In this document: positions 1 to 5,493 of the stretch, one piece after another | Layout of the letters: each line of letters opens with the position of its first letter | How positions within the stretch are numbered: position 1 is the first letter of the stretch | Origin: Candidatus Rhabdochlamydia sp. | GTDB taxonomy: Bacteria; Chlamydiota; Chlamydiia; Chlamydiales; Rhabdochlamydiaceae | Direction: 5' to 3' | Assembly (NCBI GenBank): GCA_030043495.1 | Contig: JASHXO010000122.1 | Span: 1 to 5,566, forward strand | Length of the DNA stretch: 5,566 bases | Notes under the pieces: generated by a model | Told to the model about the DNA's origin: nothing | Seen by the model: the letters and a program-made list of their open reading frames with translations, nothing else | Database searches by the model: none | Program-made: the position numbers and the translations under genes

Positions 1-11
1 GCTCTAAGCTC

Positions 12-42
12 AGTTAAATAAATATAAAGTATATTTTTAACT
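12..42. repeat. A/T-rich hairpin at the left edge
   Basis: AGTTAAA at 12-18 pairs with TTTAACT at 36-42, and AATATA at 21-26 pairs with TATATT at 30-35. This gives a 13-bp stem with a two-base bulge and a three-base loop, followed by a T-rich stretch. It could end transcription of a gene lying left of the window, but the stem has almost no G/C pairs, so it would be weak. It could equally be chance in A/T-rich DNA. The rest of 1-101 shows no gene and no convincing promoter; TATCCT at 65-70 is the best -10-like hexamer but lacks a good -35 partner. Confidence 0.3.
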
Positions 43-101
43 TCTTATTTTTCTATGAGACGGCTATCCTTTTTTCAACGCATTAGAATTGGAGTTTTTT
101 C

Positions 102-272
102 GTGAAGAAAATCCCACCTTTCCCGCTTGTATTCCTTCTGATCATAGCATCGACTAGCCTTACAGGATGTTACCAGATCCACTCTGATGACGATTTAAGA
201 ACGGTCCCGGTGACAAATAATCCTAATATTGTCCCAAATCAAGGTAGAGTACTTCCCTCAGCACCTATGTGA
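102..272 (+). CDS. small putative lipoprotein, GTG start
   Basis: This 56-codon reading frame begins with GTG, preceded by GGAG at 91-94 with seven bases between, and ends in TGA at 270-272. The product starts with a short basic end (MKK), then a hydrophobic stretch (about residues 9-16, LVFLLIIA) and a lipobox, S-L-T-G-C, with Cys23 as the predicted lipidation site. That is the layout of a type II signal peptide, so a 34-residue acylated peptide would be anchored in a membrane. The mature part is short, polar and rich in Asn, Pro and Asp (YQIHSDDDLRT...), with no recognised domain. It lies 90 bp upstream of pdhA on the same strand, but nothing in sequence ties its role to pyruvate metabolism. 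The lipobox plus ribosome site make it a good candidate for a real small gene; its function is unknown. Confidence 0.62.
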   Translation: MKKIPPFPLVFLLIIASTSLTGCYQIHSDDDLRTVPVTNNPNIVPNQGRVLPSAPM

Positions 273-342
273 GTAGAATCGTGAGAGTTGTGCACATTGA
301 TTTAATTCAAAATCTTCGTTACTTTAAGAATGAATATTGCTT

Positions 343-357
343 AATGGTTTAACCATT
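343..357. repeat. 15-bp palindrome just before pdhA
   Basis: AATGGTT at 343-349 and AACCATT at 351-357 are perfect inverted copies around one central T. The palindrome ends five bases before the first possible pdhA ATG (363). It occupies the place where a ribosome binding site would normally sit, so it may be a protein-binding operator or hint that translation starts further downstream. No regulator can be named from sequence. Confidence 0.4.
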
Positions 358-362
358 GGAAA

Positions 363-1409
363 ATGAAAAAGCATACTCCTATAAAATATAATTTTTTCTC
401 CAGCGATGCTTCCAAGGTGATTATGGAGCTCGGCAAAGATGCTCTGCTTGAGCAGCTCAAAAAAATGCTACTGATACGCAATTTTGAAATTCGTGCAGAA
501 GCAGCATATCTTCAAGGCAAAATTGGCGGTTTTTTTCATTCCTATATGGGACAGGAAGCAGTTCAAACGTCTGCTGTCTGTATGATGGGAGTAGGACAAT
601 GGTGGATTACTTCCTACCGATGTCATGCGCTGGCGATTTTGCTCGGAGCGACTCCGAATGAGCTTATGGCAGAGCTGTTTGGAAGGTCGACTGGCAATGC
701 GAAAGGGCGCGGAGGGTCGATGCACTTCTTTACCGAGCGGCTTCTTGGCGGCTTTGGCATTGTCGGAGGTCAGATTCCTATTGGGACCGGAGCTGCTTTT
801 ACTGTTAAATATTTAAAATCAGTTCCCGAACTTCAAGACCGGAAAAATTGCGATGTCGCTGTGACTTTTTTCGGGGATGGGGCTGTCGCACAGGGCTCTT
901 TCCACGAATCCCTCAATTTAGCTGTGCTTTGGAACCTCCCGTGCATTTACGTGATCGAAAATAATCAATGGGGGATGGGGACGCATGTGGAGCGGGCAAT
1001 CTCTGTAGAGCCTATTGCAGAAAAAAAAGCGCCTAGCTTTGGCATAACGGGGTATACATTTGATGGGATGGATTTCTTCAACTGCTATGCTGGTTTTAAG
1101 CATGTCTTTCAAGAAACTAAGAAAACTTCACGCCCTGTTCTCGTTGAAGTGATCACTGAGCGCTTCCGTGGCCATTCGATCTCTGATCCTGCTCTTTATC
1201 GGTCCAAAGAGGAATTACAGACATGCATGGCCCGCGACCCGCTTGTGATCATGTTTAAAACGCTGGAAAGCGCTGGTTTCATCACTGAGGAACATTACCA
1301 CGCTATGGACAAAGAACAAAAAGAAATTGTTCTCGCCGCTTTGAAATTTGCTGATGAAAGTCCGTGGCCTGATCCGATCACCCTTGAAGAAGATGTTTTG
1401 GCACCTTAA
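363..1409 (+). CDS. pdhA: pyruvate dehydrogenase E1 component, alpha subunit
   Basis: Alpha subunit of the heterotetrameric pyruvate dehydrogenase E1, which uses thiamine diphosphate to decarboxylate pyruvate and passes the acetyl group to the lipoyl arm of E2 in the cytoplasm. The 348-residue length fits the family. Visible landmarks are FHSYMGQEA (57-66), SYRCH (84-88), the GRGGSMHFF signature (115-123), the thiamine-diphosphate/Mg motif from GDG at 171-173 through E182 to NN at 200-201, and the active-site loop RFRGHSISDP (267-276) with His271. pdhB follows after 30 bp, so the two are surely co-transcribed. The start is uncertain: ATG 363 has no proper ribosome site and follows a palindrome, whereas ATG 423 (Met21, a 328-residue product) is preceded by AAGGTGA at 414-420. 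Related proteins can carry N-terminal extensions of similar size, so I keep the longer form. The family call is very secure. Confidence 0.95.
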   Translation: MKKHTPIKYNFFSSDASKVIMELGKDALLEQLKKMLLIRNFEIRAEAAYLQGKIGGFFHSYMGQEAVQTSAVCMMGVGQWWITSYRCHALAILLGATPNELMAELFGRSTGNAKGRGGSMHFFTERLLGGFGIVGGQIPIGTGAAFTVKYLKSVPELQDRKNCDVAVTFFGDGAVAQGSFHESLNLAVLWNLPCIYVIENNQWGMGTHVERAISVEPIAEKKAPSFGITGYTFDGMDFFNCYAGFKHVFQETKKTSRPVLVEVITERFRGHSISDPALYRSKEELQTCMARDPLVIMFKTLESAGFITEEHYHAMDKEQKEIVLAALKFADESPWPDPITLEEDVLAP

Positions 1410-1439
1410 AACTTAATTGAAAAGACAGAGATAACCATC

Positions 1440-2420
1440 ATGCCGATGCAAATTGTAGAGATGCGCGAAGCGATACGCCAAGCATTAGACGAAGAAATGC
1501 AACGTGATCCTACTGTATTTATCATCGGTGAAGAAGTTGCCGAGTATAATGGCGCTTACAAAGTCACGAAAGGAATGCTCGATAAATGGGGCCCAACGCG
1601 TGTCATCGATACCCCGATCTCAGAACTCGGATTTGCAGGCCTTAGTGTGGGTGCAGCGATGACGGGATTACGACCAGTCGTCGAATTCATGAGTTTCAAT
1701 TTCTCTTTTGTCGGAATCGATCAGATCGTCTCCAACGCGATTAAAATGTATTACATGTCTGGCAATCGTTTCAGCGTCCCGATCGTTTTCCGGGGACCCA
1801 ACGGTGCTGCCGCTCAAGTTTCTTCTCAGCATTCTCATTGTGTCGAAGCGATCTACGGCAATCTTCCGGGTTTAATCATCATTGCGCCTAGCAATCCTTA
1901 CGATGCGAAAGGACTGCTTAAATCCGCAATCCGCAATAACAATCCTGTCCTTTTCTTAGAAAATGAACTCTCCTATGGCGACAAAATGGAGATTCCAATA
2001 GAGGAATACCTGATTCCCATTGGCAAGGCCAAAGTCATCCGTGAAGGAAAGCATGTCACGCTCGTCTCACATAGCCGGATGGTGAATATGTGCAAGCAGG
2101 CGGCTGATGAGTTCGCTAAGAAAGGCATCAATGTTGAACTGATCGATCTAAGAACGATCAAACCGCTTGATCTTACTGCAGTTGCTGAATCGATCCGAAA
2201 AACACATCGTTGCGTCCTTGTCGAAGAAGGTCATATTTTTGCAGGAATTTGTGCTGAAGTAGGTTTCGAGATCATGGAGCATTGCTTTGATGATCTCGAT
2301 GCACCGATCGTCCGCGTCGCCCAAAGAGAAACACCGATGCCCTATTCTAAAGCATTGGAAAAAGAAACCATGCCGACAAAAGAGCGCATCATTGCCGCAA
2401 TTGAACAAGTTTTAGCTTAA
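1440..2420 (+). CDS. pdhB: pyruvate dehydrogenase E1 component, beta subunit
   Basis: Beta subunit of pyruvate dehydrogenase E1; it completes the thiamine-diphosphate site formed with PdhA and docks on the E2 core. The 326-residue product is full length for the family. Visible landmarks are the N-terminal MREAIRQALDEEM, IGEEVAEYNGAYKVTKG (29-45), DTPISELGFAG (57-67) with Glu62 in the position of the glutamate that activates the cofactor, QHSHCVEAIYGNLPGL (130-145), the C-terminal transketolase-type domain with DLRTIKPLD (236-244) and VEEGH (261-265). A weak AGAG (1427-1430) precedes the ATG by nine bases; an in-frame ATG at 1446 is an alternative. Its TAA stop (2418-2420) is also the left copy of the target-site duplication of the element that follows, so the insertion fell exactly at the end of the gene without changing the protein. 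Confidence 0.96.
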   Translation: MPMQIVEMREAIRQALDEEMQRDPTVFIIGEEVAEYNGAYKVTKGMLDKWGPTRVIDTPISELGFAGLSVGAAMTGLRPVVEFMSFNFSFVGIDQIVSNAIKMYYMSGNRFSVPIVFRGPNGAAAQVSSQHSHCVEAIYGNLPGLIIIAPSNPYDAKGLLKSAIRNNNPVLFLENELSYGDKMEIPIEEYLIPIGKAKVIREGKHVTLVSHSRMVNMCKQAADEFAKKGINVELIDLRTIKPLDLTAVAESIRKTHRCVLVEEGHIFAGICAEVGFEIMEHCFDDLDAPIVRVAQRETPMPYSKALEKETMPTKERIIAAIEQVLA

Positions 2421-2658
2421 GAGTGTGTTAAGCGGATTTAATATTTTGATTTTTGATGCATTTTTTTGTCGATTTTATACTGAAAACGATCCAAAAGTTG
2501 GGAATTTGGCAAGGCAGCTGTGCAAATTTTTTGTTTGGAGTGAGCGACCATTGTGCAAGTGCAAGACGCGAATGAAGACAAAAAATGTGTCGCATAGCCA
2601 ACGTAGCCAAAAAGCCAAATTTTGAATCATTTTCGATATAAAACTATTTCGCCGCACA

Positions 2659-2673
2659 TAGTTAAATTAACTA
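2659..2673. repeat. 15-bp palindrome inside the first element
   Basis: TAGTTAA (2659-2665) and TTAACTA (2667-2673) are perfect inverted copies around a single A. It lies in a stretch on the right side of the element (about 2644-2724) that is roughly 50 bases longer than the matching left side (2443-2472), so the element is asymmetric here. It may be a binding site, a cruciform or part of a small nested insertion. Confidence 0.4.
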
Positions 2674-2694
2674 GGACAAAAAATGGTTTTAGAA

Positions 2695-2723
2695 GCCACA
2701 AAAAAAGGCGCGAAAAGTATAAT
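2695..2723 (+). promoter_or_regulatory. possible outward promoter for pdhC in the right end of the element
   Basis: A perfect TATAAT lies at 2718-2723, with a poor -35 candidate GCCACA at 2695-2700 separated by 17 bases. Transcription from here would begin near 2730 and give pdhC a leader of about 30 bases containing its ribosome site. The -35 match is only three of six and A/T-rich DNA yields such boxes by chance, so this is a candidate only. Confidence 0.3.
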
Positions 2724-2750
2724 AATTAAATCCGATTAACACACTCTAAA

Positions 2751-2754
2751 AAGG
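2751..2754 (+). promoter_or_regulatory. pdhC ribosome binding site preserved outside the element
   Basis: AAGG at 2751-2754, within AAAAAGG, sits seven bases before the pdhC ATG. It lies to the right of the inferred target duplication, so the insertion left pdhC translation signals untouched and the ATG at 2762 is well supported. Confidence 0.7.
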
Positions 2755-2761
2755 TTCGCCT

Positions 2762-4069
2762 ATGCCATTTACCCTGACGATGCCAAAACTTTCCCCAACA
2801 ATGGAAGAGGGGACGATTGTAAAGTGGCGCAAAAAAGAAGGCGAGTTTGCCAAAGCGGGGGATGTTCTTTTCGAGGTTGCCACTGACAAAGCGACGGTAG
2901 AGCATAATGCATTGGATGAAGGTTGGCTGCGCAAAATTCTCATCAAAGAAGGCGAGTCTACAGTTGTCAATCAACCGATTGCGATCTTCACAGAAAAAAA
3001 AGATGAAAGCATTGAAGGCTACCAACCTGAAGGAGTGGTTACAAAACCTTCTAAGCCCGAAGCTGCACCTGTTCCTGCCAAAGAAGAAGCTCCTGCAAAA
3101 GAAGCGGCTTCGACGCCTAAAGCAGCTGGCGCGATGCAGCAACCGGCTTTCGTTCCAGAATCTCCATTAGCAAAATATTCATTTCTTGGTCCTCAAGGAG
3201 AAGTTGCTGGCCGCATTCCCACTTCTCCACTCGCCAAAAAAATCGCCAAAGAAAGAGGCATTGATTTAACGACAATTAAAGGATCTGGCCCCAATGGGCG
3301 GATCATGAGCCGCGATTTAGATCTTGCTCAGCCCGCAGCGGTCGTAACTTTTGGACGGCGCGAAGCTCCTGCCTTTATGCCGGGTACTTACGAAGAAGCT
3401 CCTTTGTCTCCCATGCGAAAAGTCATCGCGCAAAGATTACAAGAATCCAAAACATTTGTCCCTCATTTCTATTGCACCCAAGAAATACTCGCAGATAAAA
3501 TGGTCTCGCTTAGAGCAGAACTTGCAACAGCGGGATTGAAAGTTTCATTTAATGATTTTATCATGCGTGCTTCTGCTCTGGCGTTAAGAGAGCACCCCAA
3601 TGTCAATTCCGGGTTTAATTCCGTGAACAATTCTCTGATCCGTTTCAAGACAATCGACATCGCAGTCGCTGTCAGTCTCGAAACTGGCCTGATCACGCCG
3701 ATTGTCCGACATGCCGATTACAAAAATTTGGGCCAGCTCTCGCAAGAGGTCAAGCTACTTGCCGCGCGTGCTCGTGAAGGAAAACTCAGCCGCGAAGAAT
3801 ATGTCGGCGGTTCGTTTACAGTCTCTAATCTCGGGATGTTCGGCATTTCTGAGTTCGTCGCGATCATTAATCCGCCGCAAGCAGCCATTCTGGCTATTGG
3901 CGGGATTGAGGACAAACCCATTGTTAAAGACGGCCAGGTCGTCCCAGGAAAAACCATGAAGCTCACTCTTTCAGCAGACCATCGCGTTTTAGATGGTGCC
4001 GATGGGGCTAAATTTCTCAAAACATTGCAGAAATATCTCGAAAATCCTTCCCTTCTGTTGTTGAGCTAG
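2762..4069 (+). CDS. pdhC: dihydrolipoamide acetyltransferase, E2 of pyruvate dehydrogenase
   Basis: E2 core of the pyruvate dehydrogenase complex: its swinging lipoyl arm takes acetyl groups from E1 and transfers them to coenzyme A. The 435-residue protein has one N-terminal lipoyl domain (about 1-79, starting MPFTLTMPKLSPTMEEG) with lipoyl-lysine Lys43 in TDKATVE, an Ala/Pro/Lys/Glu-rich linker (about 92-125), the E1/E3-binding domain (about 151-187, RIPTSPLAKKIAKERGIDL), a second linker, and a catalytic domain (about 213-435) ending with DHRVLDG (406-412), where His407 and Asp411 are the expected catalytic residues. All domains are intact. One lipoyl domain is at the low end of the one-to-three range. 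The gene is separated from pdhB by a 326-bp insertion, and its TAG stop lies in the terminal duplication of a second element. The E3 gene is not in the window. This E2 could in principle serve a related 2-oxoacid, but the pairing with pdhAB favours pyruvate. Confidence 0.96.
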   Translation: MPFTLTMPKLSPTMEEGTIVKWRKKEGEFAKAGDVLFEVATDKATVEHNALDEGWLRKILIKEGESTVVNQPIAIFTEKKDESIEGYQPEGVVTKPSKPEAAPVPAKEEAPAKEAASTPKAAGAMQQPAFVPESPLAKYSFLGPQGEVAGRIPTSPLAKKIAKERGIDLTTIKGSGPNGRIMSRDLDLAQPAAVVTFGRREAPAFMPGTYEEAPLSPMRKVIAQRLQESKTFVPHFYCTQEILADKMVSLRAELATAGLKVSFNDFIMRASALALREHPNVNSGFNSVNNSLIRFKTIDIAVAVSLETGLITPIVRHADYKNLGQLSQEVKLLAARAREGKLSREEYVGGSFTVSNLGMFGISEFVAIINPPQAAILAIGGIEDKPIVKDGQVVPGKTMKLTLSADHRVLDGADGAKFLKTLQKYLENPSLLLLS

Positions 4070-4234
4070 TGCTCTGTAAACTTAATTTTTGCAGTTTGGG
4101 CTAACGTGAAAGCTCCCGCGGTTAAGCGATCGTAAAGCGTGTTGTATTAATTCAATACAGCTAGCTTTACGATCGTTTAACCCCGGGGCTTTGACGTAGC
4201 CGAAACCGCAAAAATTAAGTTTACAGAGCACTAG
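4066..4234. mobile_element. 169-bp palindromic MITE-like element after pdhC
   Basis: The segment is almost one continuous palindrome centred near 4150. The outer 27 bases (4066-4092 and 4208-4234) are perfect inverted copies, reading inward CTAGTGCTCTGTAAACTT and on. After that the arms differ at scattered positions and by two extra bases on the left, with matching blocks such as CGATCGTAAAGC (4126-4137) against GCTTTACGATCG (4164-4175), and a small A/T loop near 4143-4157. The arms are about 80 bp each. Because the ends are symmetric the target duplication may be TA or CTAG; a TA duplication would suit an IS630/Tc1-type transposase, which is inference. It shares no terminal sequence with the element at 2421-2746. 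It includes the pdhC stop codon (4067-4069). As RNA it would form a very stable hairpin that could protect or end the pdh transcript, although no U-run follows it. Confidence 0.72.
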
Positions 4235-4262
4235 TTGCAAACTCTTGAGCGCGTGTTTGCAA
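4235..4262. repeat. 8-bp stem-loop between element and convergent gene
   Basis: TTGCAAAC (4235-4242) and GTTTGCAA (4255-4262) are perfect inverted copies around a 12-base loop, directly outside the right boundary of the hairpin element and 20 bases from the minus-strand stop codon. Before the insertion this stem would have followed the pdhC stop directly. It lacks a T-run after the stem on either strand (A's follow on the plus strand), so it is not a standard intrinsic terminator. Confidence 0.35.
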
Positions 4263-4282
4263 AAAAGAGCGAAGAAATTTAT

Positions 4283-5296
4283 TCATCCCAAGAAAATGCA
4301 TTTCTTAAGACGAAGTGACTCTGAAAGTTCGAGCTTGACCTGCATTAATCCTGGTCTAATACATAGTGCGTAAAATAGTTCATCTTCTTCAAGGGAAGAA
4401 AAAATTCGATTTCTACTCTTAAATCCATCAAGAATGGCTTTGACTTCGTAAGCTCCAAGAGATGCTTTTCCTTTTTGTCTAAATTGATAGACCGCATCTT
4501 CAATGATTTTTACTTCTTTTTCCCCGATGATTTTTGATAAACTCTTTAATTCGTTTTTGAAAAGTTGATCAGCGCGATCAAAAGATGAATATTGTTGGCA
4601 TATCATTAAGAAGCATGCCACATCACTGATCTTATTTTCAGTTCCAACATCACGGCCTGTACCGGCTAATCCAATATTTGGATCGAAAAAGTAATAATTC
4701 CCGCTCTCGATAATGATAACTGTAGCGTGTCCAGGAATATCATCCTCCTGCTTTTCTGCTGCATACCCAGAAAAAGAAAGAAGATAGACTCCATCCTCTA
4801 ATTCATTAACTTTTTTCAAAATTTCAGAGCTAACCTCTTTATTTCTCATATCCCATGTTGAGTGCTCCTCTAAATCGAAATTTAAAGAATGTATTACATT
4901 TTGATGCTCATTATCTTCTTCATAAGATTTTTGCAGGAAAGCCCCTTGTATTCCTACGCCTTCAGCAAATTCTTTGGTTATTTCGATAAGAACTTTATGT
5001 GTTGGGATTTCTGGATGATTTTTCTTAAAGTTCAAAAAGAGAGCAATAAACCACTCGCATGCTCCCCGGCATTGGCCGCGATTTTTAAAAAAATGCAGCT
5101 GCTCTACTGAACGACATAAAGCATTATTCGCTACTTCTAAAAGCACACCTGATGAAAATGCTTGATCATTTTGTGTAGATTTATAAATCGATTCAATTCT
5201 ATCGATTAAATCAAGATTAAGCTGATTTGCCAAATTTTCAGCTGCTAACTTATTGCCATTGAAGAAATATTTTGAAAAACAATCAATTGTAGTCAT
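4283..5296 (-). CDS. putative YopT/AvrPphB-type (C58) cysteine protease, candidate secreted effector
   Basis: The 337-residue product has the signature layout of YopT-type papain-fold peptidases, which act inside host or plant cells after type III injection (YopT cleaves prenylated Rho GTPases; AvrPphB cleaves kinases). Seen here: a Cys motif RGQCRGACEWFIALFL (73-88) with Cys76 as the likely nucleophile and Trp82 behind it; GHATVIIIESGNYYFFDPNIGL (189-210) with His190 and Asp205, 15 residues apart, and the family-like FFDPNxG. No signal peptide or membrane helix is evident, as expected for a type III substrate. Residues 213-337 are helical-looking and unassigned. It is visibly more A/T-rich than the pdh genes, converges on pdhC, and lies between a hairpin element and a transposon-like end, so acquisition is plausible. 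ATG 5296 is the only upstream Met before residue 150; no clear ribosome site precedes it. Family assignment rests on motif spacing alone, the substrate is unknown, and another papain-like family is possible. Confidence 0.68.
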   Translation of the reverse strand: MTTIDCFSKYFFNGNKLAAENLANQLNLDLIDRIESIYKSTQNDQAFSSGVLLEVANNALCRSVEQLHFFKNRGQCRGACEWFIALFLNFKKNHPEIPTHKVLIEITKEFAEGVGIQGAFLQKSYEEDNEHQNVIHSLNFDLEEHSTWDMRNKEVSSEILKKVNELEDGVYLLSFSGYAAEKQEDDIPGHATVIIIESGNYYFFDPNIGLAGTGRDVGTENKISDVACFLMICQQYSSFDRADQLFKNELKSLSKIIGEKEVKIIEDAVYQFRQKGKASLGAYEVKAILDGFKSRNRIFSSLEEDELFYALCIRPGLMQVKLELSESLRLKKCIFLG

Positions 5297-5323
5297 AGTT
5301 TTATTTGTTGAAAATTAAGATTA

Positions 5324-5351
5324 ATTATATAAAGTATAAGAATAAAGTAAA
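5324..5351 (-). promoter_or_regulatory. candidate promoter of the putative protease gene
   Basis: Reading the minus strand, a perfect TATAAT (5329 to 5324) follows TTTACT (5351 to 5346, four of six match to TTGACA) after 16 bases. Transcription would begin near 5317, leaving a leader of about 20 bases before the ATG at 5296. The region is very A/T-rich, so chance matches are likely, but the position and spacing are right for a vegetative sigma factor. The leader lacks a Shine-Dalgarno match. Confidence 0.45.
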
Positions 5352-5433
5352 TATAAATAAAGTTAGAATGGTAGTGTAACATTGTTTCTGTAAATTTAGT
5401 TTTTCAATAAAGTGCTAATCATATTGAAAAAAA

Positions 5434-5493
5434 GTTTGAGATCACATTCCCTTAAGTTTGTAAGAACAAAAAGGAGAAATTATGATCTCAAAC
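5434..5493 (+). promoter_or_regulatory. inverted repeat that would pair over the transposase start codon
   Basis: GTTTGAGATCA (5434-5444) and TGATCTCAAAC (5483-5493) are perfect 11-bp inverted copies. The right arm includes the T and G of the ATG at 5482-5484, and the loop holds the strong AAGGAG (5471-5476). In a transcript beginning upstream of 5434 the stem would bury the start codon, a device known from IS10 and IS50 to stop read-in transcripts from producing transposase. The role here is inferred. Confidence 0.5.

Larger units (their letters stand above)
2421..2746. mobile_element. 326-bp MITE-like inverted-repeat element between pdhB and pdhC
   Basis: This non-coding block fills the pdhB-pdhC gap. 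Its ends are 22-bp terminal inverted repeats, 2421-2442 and 2725-2746, differing at one position; each begins GAGTGTGTTAA reading inward. The element is flanked by TAA on both sides (2418-2420 and 2747-2749), a likely 3-bp target duplication. Inside, 2473-2510 and 2606-2643 are inverted copies matching at 30 of 38 positions, and ATTTTTTGT (2526-2534) pairs with ACAAAAAAT (2578-2586), so most of the element could fold into one long imperfect hairpin. There is no transposase; the short open frames within have no ribosome site or recognisable domains. Ends beginning GAG with a TNA-type duplication are typical of the IS427 group of the IS5 family, so such a transposase might have moved it; that parentage is inference. 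Removing it leaves a normal 12-bp pdhB-pdhC spacing. Confidence 0.8.

Noticed and set aside
297..325. Promoter for pdhA: TTGATT with TACTTT 17 bases later
   Set aside because: The -10 matches only three of six positions; too weak to list as a feature, though a promoter somewhere in 273-362 is possible.
2425..2657. Several open frames of 60-66 codons inside the first element
   Set aside because: They lie in the arms of an inverted-repeat element, lack ribosome sites and have low-complexity translations without domains; both strands are open only because of composition and symmetry.
2421..2746. Riboswitch or leader RNA controlling pdhC
   Set aside because: Terminal repeats plus the flanking TAA duplication explain the structure better as an inserted element; no known riboswitch core was recognised.
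2726..3142. 138-codon minus-strand open frame opposite the start of pdhC
   Set aside because: It is a Phe/Arg/Cys-rich antisense shadow of the lipoyl domain and linker, overlapping a certain gene and having no recognisable motif.
4235..4262. Stem-loop as an intrinsic terminator for pdhC or the protease gene
   Set aside because: No T-run follows the stem in either direction; it is kept only as an inverted repeat.
4283..4297. C-terminal Cys of the protease (KKCIFLG) as a prenylation CaaX box
   Set aside because: The cysteine is fifth from the end, not fourth, so the CaaX rule is missed by one residue.
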